Assembly (NCBI RefSeq): GCF_014323405.1
Contig: NZ_JACRWE010000002.1
Location: forward strand, 558,001 to 622,000
Source of the DNA: Romboutsia faecis
GTDB lineage: Bacteria > Bacillota > Clostridia > Peptostreptococcales > Peptostreptococcaceae
Direction: 5' to 3'
DNA length: 64,000 nucleotides
Shown: one piece after another, positions 45,770 to 53,925 of the stretch
Position numbering within the stretch: the first letter of the stretch is position 1
Layout of the letters: every line of letters begins with the position of its first letter
Translations under genes and position numbers: made by a program
Notes under the pieces: generated by a model
Seen by the model: the letters and a program-made list of their open reading frames with translations, nothing else
Told to the model about the DNA's origin: nothing
Databases searched by the model: none

Positions 45770-46636
45770 ATGAGTAATTTAGCAATAGCACAAACAGAAA
45801 TAGAAATAGCAGGAGTTCAAGAATTTTTAGGTAAAGAAATACCGGTTATAGAAGGTGGTTTTGGAGAAGGTGAAAAAGTTGTATTAGCTAAGACAATAGC
45901 TGAAATACATGGAGTAAGACCAAATGACATTCAGTCATTAATAAATGAAAATATTGATGAATTTGAGGAAGGTATTGATATTTTAGATTTAAAAAACTCA
46001 ACCGACAGCATCGGTTCACTTTTAGAACTAGGATTTACGAAGCAATCCATAGCAAATTCAAAAAATATTTACATATTATCGGAGCAAGGATACTTTACAT
46101 TAGTAAGTCTTATGAGAACTGAAAAAGCGAAAGAACTTAGAAAGAAATTTAGAAGAGAGTATTTTGCAATGAGGAAACAAATTAAAGAACATAAACCATC
46201 TTGTATAGAAGATGTACTAATATCGTCATTACAAGAAATGAAGGCTATAAAGCAACAGCTCAACCGAGCAACACATCATGCTTTATCAGCAAAAGCAGAG
46301 GTAAAAGAAATAAGAGAAATAGTGCAATTAGATACTACAAGTTGGAGAAGTGAAACTCAAACATTGATAGCAAAAATAGCAATAAACCAAGGAGGATTTG
46401 AACATATAAACTTACTTAAATCAGAAAGTTATGAGCTCTTAAATAAAAGATTTGGTGTTAAGTTAGATACAAGGCTTACAAATAAACGTAGAAGAATGGC
46501 AGAAGAAGGAGTATCTAAAAGTAAAAGAGATAGACTTAATTACTTAGATGTTATAGAAGAAGATAAAAAGCTTATAGAAGGCTATGTAGCAATAGTAAAA
46601 GATATGGCTATAAAATATGGTATTTCTAAAAATTAA
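45770..46636 (+). CDS. Phage antirepressor (ORF6N-ORF6C)
   Basis: A 288-residue protein with an N-terminal ORF6N DNA-binding domain (about 15-130: FGEGEKVVLAKTIAEIHG, SEQGYFTLVSLM) and a C-terminal ORF6C domain (about 180-285: GGFEHINLLKSESYELLNKR, KRRRMAEEGVSKSKRDRL). Such proteins counteract phage repressors. AGGAGG precedes the ATG. It is the second rightward gene, transcribed across operator O4. Confidence 0.87.
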   Translation: MSNLAIAQTEIEIAGVQEFLGKEIPVIEGGFGEGEKVVLAKTIAEIHGVRPNDIQSLINENIDEFEEGIDILDLKNSTDSIGSLLELGFTKQSIANSKNIYILSEQGYFTLVSLMRTEKAKELRKKFRREYFAMRKQIKEHKPSCIEDVLISSLQEMKAIKQQLNRATHHALSAKAEVKEIREIVQLDTTSWRSETQTLIAKIAINQGGFEHINLLKSESYELLNKRFGVKLDTRLTNKRRRMAEEGVSKSKRDRLNYLDVIEEDKKLIEGYVAIVKDMAIKYGISKN

Positions 46637-46669
46637 AATAAAGAGCCAGTGAGCGTAGGAGGTAATGGA

Positions 46670-46978
46670 ATGAAAGATTTAATAAAAATAGCAAAGGATC
46701 AAATAGATATATTAGAAGAAATACAATATGAGAATGTTTTAGAAAATACAAATCCTGTAGAAGTGAGTAAAGAGATAAGAAATTGGTGTGAGTTTATGAA
46801 GTCAATGAATGAAAATATTAGAATGTTTGGAAATGAAGATTTTAATTGGTGGAAGCAAGAAAATAGTTTCGGTAGAATAGATACTCAATCGAATAATCAT
46901 ATGAATTTTAGTAATATTGTTTTAGATAATATATCAACAGAGAAATTAGTTGAAGAGCTAGAAAAAAAGAGAGTGTAA
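46670..46978 (+). CDS. Hypothetical phage early protein
   Basis: A 102-residue soluble, acidic protein (MKDLIKIAKDQIDILEE) with no recognised family. GTAGGAGG precedes ATG at 46670. It belongs to the early rightward transcript. Confidence 0.6.
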   Translation: MKDLIKIAKDQIDILEEIQYENVLENTNPVEVSKEIRNWCEFMKSMNENIRMFGNEDFNWWKQENSFGRIDTQSNNHMNFSNIVLDNISTEKLVEELEKKRV

Positions 46979-47113
46979 GAAAACTGCTCAAGAAGGTCAA
47001 GTTCAAGAGCAGTATACATATTGGTGTGGTAAGCCTAGTTTATTTATCAGAAGATAATATTATCGACTTACATTGACTACAAGATTTAACAGAAACAATT
47101 AAACCATATAAAA

Positions 47114-47248
47114 TGGTGAAAGAAATAGAAGTTAGTCAAGGTAATATATATATGACATTTTAAGCGGAAAGAATATGAATCCAGCGATAAAAATTGTAAA
47201 AAAATTGCTAATTACTTAGGATTAATAGTTGATGAATTAATAAAGTAA
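47114..47248 (+). pseudogene. Decayed small HTH regulator
   Basis: A paralogue remnant of the gene at 47589. It shows GNIY near its middle, then, after frameshifts and in-frame stops, the end KIANYLGLIVDELIK, close to KIADYLGLTIDELLK of the intact copy. One shift falls in a run of seven A residues. The remainder of 46979-47303 holds a CTGCTC/GAGCAG hairpin near 46985-47012 and no other gene. Confidence 0.65.
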
Positions 47249-47261
47249 GATGGAATTCAAT

Positions 47262-47295
47262 AATAAAAAAAGATAGCAGGAATAATCCTACTATC
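47262..47295 (-). terminator. Terminator of the leftward gene at 47304
   Basis: GATAGTAGG/CCTGCTATC stem followed on the minus strand by TTTTTTTATT. Confidence 0.82.
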
Positions 47296-47303
47296 TGTCA
47301 ATA

Positions 47304-47516
47304 TTAGTCTTTATGAATTTTTTGGCAACACCAAAAACAACCATCAAATGATTTATAAGGATATTGTAATTTTGCAGCATTAATGGCATCTTCACAGCTT
47401 GAAAAAGAACCTATATATGTTCTGTTAAAGTACGAAGGTAGATAAGAACAATTAAAGGTATGAATTTCATGATTGCCATTATTGTCAACATTATCATTAA
47501 AATAATAATAATTCAT
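47304..47516 (-). CDS. Small conserved protein with H-x-C-x-x-LP and CFWCC motifs
   Basis: A 70-residue protein of a widespread but uncharacterised family: HEIHTFNCSYLP, YIGSFSSCEDAINAAK and a final GCFWCCQKIH. Histidines and cysteines could bind zinc. It is read leftward, against the surrounding early genes, and has its own terminator, so it is likely expressed in the lysogen. Confidence 0.7.
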   Translation of the reverse strand: MNYYYFNDNVDNNGNHEIHTFNCSYLPSYFNRTYIGSFSSCEDAINAAKLQYPYKSFDGCFWCCQKIHKD

Positions 47517-47588
47517 AGCATCACCACCTTACCGATATGAGTGGAATTATATTCCATATAAAAATTATAACATAAGGAGTGTTAGAAG

Positions 47589-47783
47589 GTGAAAATAAAT
47601 GACAATTTAAATCGAATTTTGAAAGGAAAAAGTATGAATGTACATCAGTTATCTAGAGGAGCAGGTGTAGCGCATGAAAATTTATACAAAATTTTAAAAG
47701 CAAAGAATAAAAATCCTGGAGTATATACAGTAAAGAAAATCGCTGATTATTTAGGATTAACAATAGATGAATTATTAAAATAG
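47589..47783 (+). CDS. Small XRE-family HTH protein
   Basis: A 64-residue single-domain helix-turn-helix protein (MNVHQLSRGAGVAHENLYKI, KKIADYLGLTIDELLK). Start is GTG at 47589 with AAGGAG upstream. Possibly a second regulator of the early operon; a decayed copy lies 340 bases upstream. Confidence 0.8.
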   Translation: MKINDNLNRILKGKSMNVHQLSRGAGVAHENLYKILKAKNKNPGVYTVKKIADYLGLTIDELLK

Positions 47784-47843
47784 GTATTACTTAGTATAGG
47801 ACAAAACTTGAACAACATAAAATTAATTAAAGGGGGGGTTCTC

Positions 47844-48053
47844 ATGAGACATAAACATGATGTGAAATATGATTATGATGCGGAATATAAAATTGGTAGA
47901 GCAAAGGTTTATATTGTATCTCCTGAGACTGTATTAGGAAGAAAAATGACTGATGAAGAAATAAAAATGGTACTAGAAGATGTATCTAAAAATCAAAGTA
48001 GAATATATGAGTCAATAGCATTAAAAAAACAAAAAGAAAAAGATAATATTTAA
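47844..48053 (+). CDS. Hypothetical phage protein
   Basis: A 69-residue charged protein (MRHKHDVKYDYDAEYKIGRA) with the clear ribosome site AAAGGGGGGG. No family recognised. The MTDEEIKMVLEDV segment is a likely helix. Confidence 0.6.
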   Translation: MRHKHDVKYDYDAEYKIGRAKVYIVSPETVLGRKMTDEEIKMVLEDVSKNQSRIYESIALKKQKEKDNI

Positions 48054-48130
48054 AAATATGATAATCGAAAGATAAAAGGCGATAAGCCTTGAAACATTAA
48101 AAATAGGACAAGTATAGATCTATATTCAAA

Positions 48131-48164
48131 ATTAAAAACCATCATACTCTATAAAATATGATGG
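48131..48164 (-). terminator. Terminator of the leftward gene at 48180
   Basis: CCATCATA/TATGATGG stem with TTTTTAATTTT on the minus strand. Confidence 0.82.
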
Positions 48165-48179
48165 TGTGGAAATTAGTAT

Positions 48180-48440
48180 TTAATATACGCCATTTTCGAA
48201 TTTAAAATTTTCCAAATTAATTGAATTATTATTTTCAAATGGATGTATACTTGCATCTTTATGAATATTTACATATTTTGAAATAGCATAAGTGAGAATT
48301 TCTATAGATAGAGTGCTTTTTAACAAATAAGAGCAATCACTATACTTATACCATTGACCAGAATTTTTTATAGTTTGTAATAGTTTATTATAATTTTTAT
48401 TATTTTTATTGATGTTAATTTGTATTATAAATAAATTCAA
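48180..48440 (-). CDS. Stand-alone Cas2/SinR-like fold protein
   Basis: An 86-residue protein with the layout of the small Cas2-like SinR family: a first strand (LFIIQININK), then NYNKLLQTIKNSGQWYKY, a central strand (DCSYLLKST) and a helix with ILTYAISKYV. No cas1 or CRISPR repeats are nearby. Start is TTG at 48440 with GAAGGTGGTGAT upstream. It is a leftward single-gene cassette within rightward early genes. Function unknown; a nuclease or regulator is possible. Confidence 0.6.
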   Translation of the reverse strand: MNLFIIQININKNNKNYNKLLQTIKNSGQWYKYSDCSYLLKSTLSIEILTYAISKYVNIHKDASIHPFENNNSINLENFKFENGVY

Positions 48441-48601
48441 TATATCACCACCTTCAAAATATTTAGGATATTATATCAAAAAAAGAAGAATAATGACAAG
48501 AATATACTTAAAAAGCATTAAAAATGCAATAAACAACCTGAAGAAATGATTAAATGAAATAATTATATATAATAAATTAATCTAGTAGAAAGGAAAAGAT
48601 T

Positions 48602-48733
48602 ATGTTGTTCAAGGATATTTTGAGCATAACCTTAGAAGAAACTAACAAAACATATGAACAAATGAGCATATGTTTCATAATAAAAGATGGAAAATTAAAA
48701 GGATTTAGCAGAGAAAAAGGCCTACTGCAATAG
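48602..48733 (+). CDS. Small phage protein
   Basis: A 43-residue ORF (MLFKDILSITLEETNKTYEQ...) with GAAAGGAAAAG seven bases before ATG. Unknown function. A short AGGCC/GGCCT hairpin covers its stop codon. Confidence 0.55.
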   Translation: MLFKDILSITLEETNKTYEQMSICFIIKDGKLKGFSREKGLLQ

Positions 48734-48786
48734 GCCTAATTCAAAAATAAAAATTCTAATAGATTTAAATAGGAGGATAACACAAA

Positions 48787-49776
48787 ATGAGCAAAATAGC
48801 AATATTATCTCAGAATGAAAAATTTAGAAAGTATTTAGATGCAAAGGTGGTAGCAGATACAAAAGATATGCTAAAAGAAGAATGGCTTAAACATAGACAA
48901 GCTGGAATAGGTGGAAGTGATGCTAGTTGCATAGCAGGATTAAACCCTTGGAAAAGTTCAATACAATTATATATGGATAAAAAAGAAGAAAATCCAAAGG
49001 AACTTAAAAGTTTAAAAATGGAGCTAGGAAATAGACTGGAAGGATTAGTGGCGGAATTATTTACAGAAGAAACAGGATTGAAAGTAAGGAATGTAAATGG
49101 GATATTAAAAAATGATAAGTATCCATTTGCACTAGCGAATATAGATAGAGCTATAGTTGGAGAAAAAGCATTTTTAGAGTGCAAGACTACAAATAGTTAT
49201 GCATTAAAAGAATGGCAAGATGGTATACCTCCACACTATGAAATACAGTGTTTACACTATATGGCTATAACGGGAGCAACACATTGCTATATCGCAGCTT
49301 TAATAGGAAATAGTGATTTTATATGGCACAAAATAGAAAGAGATCAAGAAACAATTGATTATCTTATGCAAATAGAAAAAGAGTTCTGGGAAGAAAACAT
49401 ATTAAAAGATATAGTTCCTCTACCAGATGGAAGTGATGCTTACTCATTATACCTTAAAGAAAAGTATAAGCAGTCCAATGGTCAAGAAATTGAATTACAT
49501 TTCTTAAAAGATGGACCAGCTAAATTACTAAGATATGACGAGATAGTTTCAGATATAAAAGAATTAGAAAGTGAAAAGAAATTAATAGAGCAGGAAATAC
49601 AAAGTGAAATGCAAGAGTTTGAAGTTGCTAAAGTAGGAGATAGAAAGATAACTTGGAAAACTTCAAGTAGAAATACAATAGATTCTAAACGTTTGAAACA
49701 AGAAATGCCAAACATAGCTGAGCAATATATGAAAACAAGTATATCAAGAACTTTTAAAATAGGAGGATTAAAATAA
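48787..49776 (+). CDS. YqaJ-type phage exonuclease
   Basis: A 329-residue lambda-exonuclease-like nuclease. Motifs are GGSDASCIAGLNPWKS, GNRLEGLVAELF, ANIDRAI and FLECKTTN, giving the metal-binding D and E-x-K pattern. It overlaps the RecT gene by one base (TAATG), as usual for an exonuclease-annealase recombination pair. AGGAGG precedes ATG. Confidence 0.92.
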   Translation: MSKIAILSQNEKFRKYLDAKVVADTKDMLKEEWLKHRQAGIGGSDASCIAGLNPWKSSIQLYMDKKEENPKELKSLKMELGNRLEGLVAELFTEETGLKVRNVNGILKNDKYPFALANIDRAIVGEKAFLECKTTNSYALKEWQDGIPPHYEIQCLHYMAITGATHCYIAALIGNSDFIWHKIERDQETIDYLMQIEKEFWEENILKDIVPLPDGSDAYSLYLKEKYKQSNGQEIELHFLKDGPAKLLRYDEIVSDIKELESEKKLIEQEIQSEMQEFEVAKVGDRKITWKTSSRNTIDSKRLKQEMPNIAEQYMKTSISRTFKIGGLK

Positions 49777-50603
49777 TGGCAGATTTAAAAAATAAATTAC
49801 AAGCAAAGGCATCAGGAGGAAATTCAGTAAAACAAGTAAGCCCTAATAAGGCCATGGAACAACTTATGGAAAAGATGGCAACACAAATTAAGAAAGCTTT
49901 ACCAGAACATATGTCGAGTGAAAGATTTCAGAGAGTTGCTTTAACTGCATTTAGCAGTAATCCTAAATTTTTAAATTGTGAACCTATGAGTTTCTTAGCT
50001 GCAATGATGGATAGTGCTCAATTAGGTCTAGAGCCAAATACACCATTAGGTCAAGCTTACTTAATACCATATGGTAATAAAGTACAATTCCAGGTTGGAT
50101 ATAAAGGATTGCTAGACTTAGCCTTAAGAAGCGGTAAAATGAAGACTTTGTATGCTCATGAGGTTAGAGAAAATGACACATTTCAAGTTAAATATGGATT
50201 ACATCAAGATTTAATACATGAACCAGTTTTAAAAGGTAATAGAGGTGATGTTATAGGGTATTATGCAGTATACCACTTAGATACAGGAGGTCATAGTTTT
50301 GTGTTTATGACTAAAGAAGAGGTATTAGAACATGCTAAATCTAAGAGTGCATCTTTTAATAAAGGTCCTTGGCAAACTGATTTTGATGCAATGGCAAAGA
50401 AGACTGTTATAAAACAACTTTTAAAATATGCTCCAATGTCTATAGAAGCGCAAAGAGCTATGGTAAGTGATGGAACGGTAAAAACTCAAATAGATGAAGA
50501 TATGAGTTTGGTAAATGATGAAACAAATTCCTTAGAAGTTGACTATGAAGTAAAAGAAGATATCCCAGAAGGTCAAGCTACTTTTGAAGGAGTTGAAAAA
50601 TAA
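49776..50603 (+). CDS. recT: RecT family single-strand annealing protein
   Basis: A 275-residue annealase that pairs with the YqaJ nuclease. Family features: AFSSNPKFLNCEPMSFLAAM, AQLGLEPNTPLGQAYLIPYG, VQFQVGYKGLLDLALRSG and WQTDFDAMAKKTVIKQL. Translation is coupled to the upstream gene by TAATG and to the next small gene in the same way. Confidence 0.95.
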   Translation: MADLKNKLQAKASGGNSVKQVSPNKAMEQLMEKMATQIKKALPEHMSSERFQRVALTAFSSNPKFLNCEPMSFLAAMMDSAQLGLEPNTPLGQAYLIPYGNKVQFQVGYKGLLDLALRSGKMKTLYAHEVRENDTFQVKYGLHQDLIHEPVLKGNRGDVIGYYAVYHLDTGGHSFVFMTKEEVLEHAKSKSASFNKGPWQTDFDAMAKKTVIKQLLKYAPMSIEAQRAMVSDGTVKTQIDEDMSLVNDETNSLEVDYEVKEDIPEGQATFEGVEK

Positions 50604-50743
50604 TGTACTGCGAAAAATGTGAAGAAGAGATAGAATATGAAGCTGTAATTTTAGGAATATGTAATCAAGAATTTAACTTTTGTAGTAGAGAATGCAGAGA
50701 CGAATATATAGAAAACTTAACTGTATTAGAGGAGTTAAATTAA
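50603..50743 (+). CDS. Small zinc-finger-like phage protein
   Basis: A 46-residue protein with paired cysteines (MYCEKCEEE, ICNQEFNFCSRECRDEY), probably a zinc-binding treble-clef. Its ATG overlaps the RecT stop, so it is translationally coupled. Confidence 0.7.
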   Translation: MYCEKCEEEIEYEAVILGICNQEFNFCSRECRDEYIENLTVLEELN

Positions 50744-50839
50744 TGCAATTAATATACATGACAATATTAGCCTGACATTCTAGTAATTCTAATAATTCTA
50801 GGATGTTGGCTAGGTATAAAATTTTTAATTAAAAGATAG
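50743..50839 (+). pseudogene. Frameshifted small membrane peptide
   Basis: ATG overlaps the previous stop (TAATG). Ten codons read to TGA (50773-50775); a +1 shift then opens 21 more codons, DILVILIILGCWLGIKFLIK plus R. The joined 31-residue product would be a single membrane helix. It is most simply a one-base insertion. Confidence 0.5.
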
Positions 50840-50851
50840 TAGGTGATACAC

Positions 50852-51745
50852 ATGGCAATATATAGACCGGTACATGTAACTTTTTGGCAAGATCCTAAGG
50901 TAATAGAAGAAATGACTCCAGAAGATAAGTTATTTTATTTATATTTGATAACTAATCCAAAAACAACACAGATAGGGATTTATCAGATAACTAAAAAACA
51001 AATATCCTTTGAGTTAGGTTATTCAATAGAAAGTATAAATGCTTTAATGGATAGATTTATTAATCATCATAAGAATATCAAATATAACAAGGAAACTAGA
51101 GAGTTAGCGATTTTAAATTGGGGTAAGTATAATTTTCCAAGAGCTGGAACACCTATAGAAAATTGTGTAAAAAAGGAACTTAAAGAAATCAAAGATAAAG
51201 AGCTTATAAAGTTAGTTGGAGAAAAAATTGAGAATAAGAAAATTAAAGCAATATTTGATGATTTTCTTAATAATCCATGTGACGAGTTACGTGACGGAGA
51301 ATGTGACGAAGGGAATAACAATAACAATAACAATAACAATAATAATAACAATAACAATAATAATAACAATAACAATAATAATAATAACAATAATAATAAT
51401 AACAAAGAAGAAATAAATGTTGTTGTTGATGAAATAAAAAAAGCTTTTAATTCTTTTGATGATAAAACTATTAAAGCAATAGAAGATTCTTTTAAGAAAA
51501 AAGGAAAAGATATAAATTACTTATTAGAAAAGATAGATATGACAAAAAAAGCTAATACAAATAACGCAGCAGGTTACTTAATATCAGCTATAACAAATGA
51601 TTATAAATTTAGTATTAACAATGCTAAATGTTTTATACCTCAAGTTAAAACTAGATTTCATAATATAAATCAAACTTTTATGAATTATGATCCGGATGAA
51701 CTGGAAAAACTTTTAAGAGAAAGCCAAAAAGGTAAATTTCAATAA
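50852..51745 (+). CDS. Phage replication initiator-like protein (DnaD-like) with poly-Asn linker
   Basis: A 297-residue protein. The N-terminal region (about 1-105: HVTFWQDPKVIEEMTPEDKL, QISFELGYSIESINALMDRF) is a winged-helix of the phage replication type. Residues about 155-184 are 30 consecutive asparagines. The C-terminal part (about 190-290) resembles a small DnaD-like domain with AAGYLISAI. ATG at 50852 follows TAGGTGATACAC. The tract joins two folded domains. Confidence 0.78.
   Translation: MAIYRPVHVTFWQDPKVIEEMTPEDKLFYLYLITNPKTTQIGIYQITKKQISFELGYSIESINALMDRFINHHKNIKYNKETRELAILNWGKYNFPRAGTPIENCVKKELKEIKDKELIKLVGEKIENKKIKAIFDDFLNNPCDELRDGECDEGNNNNNNNNNNNNNNNNNNNNNNNNNNNNNNKEEINVVVDEIKKAFNSFDDKTIKAIEDSFKKKGKDINYLLEKIDMTKKANTNNAAGYLISAITNDYKFSINNAKCFIPQVKTRFHNINQTFMNYDPDELEKLLRESQKGKFQ
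51314..51403 (+). repeat. AAY trinucleotide microsatellite (30 Asn codons)
   Basis: Ninety bases of only AAT and AAC codons inside the replication gene, prone to slippage in three-base steps. Confidence 0.95.
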
Positions 51746-51761
51746 TTAGGGAGGATATTTA

Positions 51762-52358
51762 GTGAGCAAAAATACATTATTCGAGGAAAATATGAAGTTA
51801 GTTCCATTTACAGCTAATAAATACTTTAAAGCTTTTATCAATATAAATAAAGAATTTAAAGAAGACCTATTTCAAGAAGGGTATATATATTTATTTAAAG
51901 CTGCAAATACATATGATGAGAGGAAAGGTAAATTTTCTACAATAGCAATTAAATGCATATATGGAGGAATGTACAACTATATAAATCGATATTTCAATAA
52001 GCACTATAATAACGGCTATATGAGTTTAGAATCTAAAGTTTATAATGATAATACTATAAAGCTTGAAGAACTAATAGGATATGAAGAAAATTTCTCAGAA
52101 GTTTCTGATTACTATGTAAGTAAAATTAAAAAAGTTAAGATTAAAAATATAGATAAAATTGTTGAATTAGCTTTTTTAGGATACTCTCAGAGTGAAATTG
52201 GAAGAATATTAGGAATTTCTCAAGAGGCTGTTTCAAGTAAAATTAAACGTGCAAGAGTAGAAATATCATTACAAGAAAGGTTAGATTGTATAATTTGTAA
52301 TTTAAGAAATATTAATCATAGTAGATATATACAAGGAGATCCTTATGGAGTTATATAG
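51762..52358 (+). CDS. Sigma-70-like phage factor
   Basis: A 198-residue protein with sigma region 2 (EDLFQEGYIYLFKAANTYDE, GKFSTIAIKCIYGGMYNYI) and a region 4 helix-turn-helix (GYSQSEIGRILGISQEAVSS). GTG start after GGAGGATATTTA. It may guide middle or late transcription or act as a fragmentary sigma factor of defective activity; no cognate promoter was identified. Confidence 0.82.
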   Translation: MSKNTLFEENMKLVPFTANKYFKAFININKEFKEDLFQEGYIYLFKAANTYDERKGKFSTIAIKCIYGGMYNYINRYFNKHYNNGYMSLESKVYNDNTIKLEELIGYEENFSEVSDYYVSKIKKVKIKNIDKIVELAFLGYSQSEIGRILGISQEAVSSKIKRARVEISLQERLDCIICNLRNINHSRYIQGDPYGVI

Positions 52359-52494
52359 ATTAAAAGAATTGATATATTTAGCTATAGCATATATGGAAAT
52401 AGGATGTAATGAATTAGATGTGTTAATAAAAGCTGAAAATGAATTAAAGAATATAGAGGGTAGCAGAAATGAAAAAACTAAGAAAATTAACTAG
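52345..52494 (+). CDS. Small phage protein
   Basis: A 49-residue helical protein (MELYRLKELIYLAIAYMEIG...) with ACAAGGAGA upstream, overlapping the sigma-like gene. Unknown function. Confidence 0.6.
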   Translation: MELYRLKELIYLAIAYMEIGCNELDVLIKAENELKNIEGSRNEKTKKIN

Positions 52495-52645
52495 AGAAAT
52501 AAAAGAATATTTTAGTAAAAGAGGGATAGATTATAAGGATTATCTTTTAGAAAGAAAAGATGTAGTAGATGAATTTGGATACAAATATTTTCAAGTATTC
52601 AATGTAAAAGAAAATAAGCTTGAAAGATATTATTATCAAAAGTAG
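52469..52645 (+). CDS. DUF6906-like small protein
   Basis: A 58-residue protein (MKKLRKLTREIKEYFSKRGI, then DYLLERKDV and a final YYYQK) resembling the short DUF6906 family common in gram-positive phages. Overlaps the previous gene by 26 bases. Function unknown. Confidence 0.6.
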   Translation: MKKLRKLTREIKEYFSKRGIDYKDYLLERKDVVDEFGYKYFQVFNVKENKLERYYYQK

Positions 52646-52657
52646 GTGGTGGAGATT

Positions 52658-52813
52658 ATGAGTTGTAGATTTGCTAAATTTGATTGTGAAGAAGGAAGAT
52701 ATTATTGTAGCATGACTGATGATCAATGTATGTTCTACGTTGCAGATGAAAAACTTTGTTATGAAAAATATCAAGAAGGACCATTAGCACTTGATCTTTA
52801 TGGTGATGACTAA
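52658..52813 (+). CDS. Small cysteine-rich phage protein
   Basis: A 51-residue protein with five cysteines (MSCRFAKFDCEEGRYYCSM, QCMFYV, LCYEKY) that may bind zinc. AGGTGGTGGAGAT precedes ATG. Confidence 0.62.
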   Translation: MSCRFAKFDCEEGRYYCSMTDDQCMFYVADEKLCYEKYQEGPLALDLYGDD

Positions 52814-52843
52814 GAAAAGTAAATAAAAGGGAGACTTTAAATT

Positions 52844-52978
52844 ATGGGTAAAAGTAAATTTGAAATAAAATGCAAAGAGTGTAGAAGTACAACTATAATT
52901 ATACGATACAATGAAGATAATGAAGAGGTTGTAGTTGAATGTTTATTTTGTGAAAACAAGATAAGGATAAAACAATAA
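52844..52978 (+). CDS. Small zinc-ribbon phage protein
   Basis: A 44-residue protein with CKEC and CLFC pairs, the classic zinc-ribbon spacing. GGGAGACTT lies upstream. Confidence 0.65.
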   Translation: MGKSKFEIKCKECRSTTIIIRYNEDNEEVVVECLFCENKIRIKQ

Positions 52979-53020
52979 TTTTTTTAGGATATAAAATGAA
53001 CCATAAGAGCGGGTGGAGAT

Positions 53021-53389
53021 ATGATACATAAAAAGAGAAGTGAATCAACAGAGCAGATAACACTGATACAATGGTGTAATTTAAATAAATGTGTATGGCC
53101 AGAGTTAGGATTAATATTTCATATACCTAATGGTGGTCAAAGGAATAAAACAGAAGCTAGAAGGTTAAAGACAGAAGGAGTTAAGGCTGGTGTTCCAGAT
53201 TTATTTTTACCAGTAGCTAGAGGGAAGTTTCATGGTTTATTTATAGAAATGAAATATGGTAATAATAAGGCAACTCCTAAACAAAGAGAATGGATAATAG
53301 AACTAAATAAGCAAGGATATTACGCAGTAGTATGTAACGGATTTGATGAAGCTAAAGCGACTATAGAATCGTATATAAAAATGACATAA
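53021..53389 (+). CDS. VRR-NUC domain nuclease
   Basis: A 122-residue phage nuclease of the VRR-NUC (PD-D/ExK-like) family: STEQITLIQWCN, IFHIPNGGQRN, GVPDLFLPVARGKFHGLFIE followed by MKYG, giving D and E-x-K. It probably resolves branched DNA during replication or packaging. Confidence 0.9.
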   Translation: MIHKKRSESTEQITLIQWCNLNKCVWPELGLIFHIPNGGQRNKTEARRLKTEGVKAGVPDLFLPVARGKFHGLFIEMKYGNNKATPKQREWIIELNKQGYYAVVCNGFDEAKATIESYIKMT

Positions 53390-53404
53390 AGATGGGTGAT
53401 TGAG

Positions 53405-53866
53405 TTGAACATAAAAAAAGATTATATAGAAAAGACAAAAGAATACTTGAAAAATTTAAGAGTTAAATTAACTAAAAAGGATATGTTGAAAGATGAGATA
53501 GAAATATTAAAGGAAAGACAAAGTTTAAATGATGGAATAGAATATGGGTGTTCAATACAAAATTCAAGCTATAAGAGCATAGCTGACTTAATAGAAAGTT
53601 ATGATACTCAAATTACTCACAGAGAAGCTCAAATAGATAAAATAGATTTTTCTATGAGAATGTATGAAATATACTCTAGAGAGTTAACAGATACTGAAAA
53701 GAATATAATAAACTTAAGATACTTAAAGAATAAAAGAAAAAATGGATCGTTTGAATATATAGCAGAGAAATTAAAGTATTCAAAGAGTCAAGTGGCGAGG
53801 ATGCATGATGAAGCGATTGAGAAACTTGCATTTTATATATATGGAGAAGAAGCTACTTATGTATAA
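53405..53866 (+). CDS. ArpU/RinA-like late transcription regulator
   Basis: A 153-residue protein with coiled-coil N-terminus and a C-terminal sigma-4-like helix-turn-helix (ELTDTEKNIINLRYLKN, FEYIAEKLKYSKSQVARMHD). Proteins of this type sit just before the packaging genes and activate the late promoter. Start is TTG at 53405 after GGGTGA; a GTG nine bases earlier lacks a site. Five 11-bp repeats follow at once. Confidence 0.82.
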   Translation: MNIKKDYIEKTKEYLKNLRVKLTKKDMLKDEIEILKERQSLNDGIEYGCSIQNSSYKSIADLIESYDTQITHREAQIDKIDFSMRMYEIYSRELTDTEKNIINLRYLKNKRKNGSFEYIAEKLKYSKSQVARMHDEAIEKLAFYIYGEEATYV

Positions 53867-53870
53867 TATT

Positions 53871-53925
53871 ATGGGAAATTCGTGGGAAAAACATGGGAAA
53901 AACATGGGAAGCAGAGTGGAAATAA
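53871..53925 (+). promoter_or_regulatory. Five tandem 11-bp TGGGAA repeats, probable late-activator sites
   Basis: ATGGGAAATTC, GTGGGAAAAAC, ATGGGAAAAAC, ATGGGAAGCAG and AGTGGAAATAA are exactly adjacent, in helical phase. A TGTTAATAT extended -10-like stretch follows at about 53935-53950. Likely operator/enhancer for the regulator just upstream. Confidence 0.7.

Noticed and set aside
51067..51405. Minus-strand poly-leucine frame
   Set aside because: Mirror of the AAY microsatellite in the replication gene.
51300..51410. CRISPR-like repeat array
   Set aside because: The repetition is a three-base codon repeat without spacers.
52345..52494. Possible Spo0E-like phosphatase
   Set aside because: A short NELDVLI resembles the Spo0E SQELDxLI motif, but the helix spacing and the signature serine do not fit.
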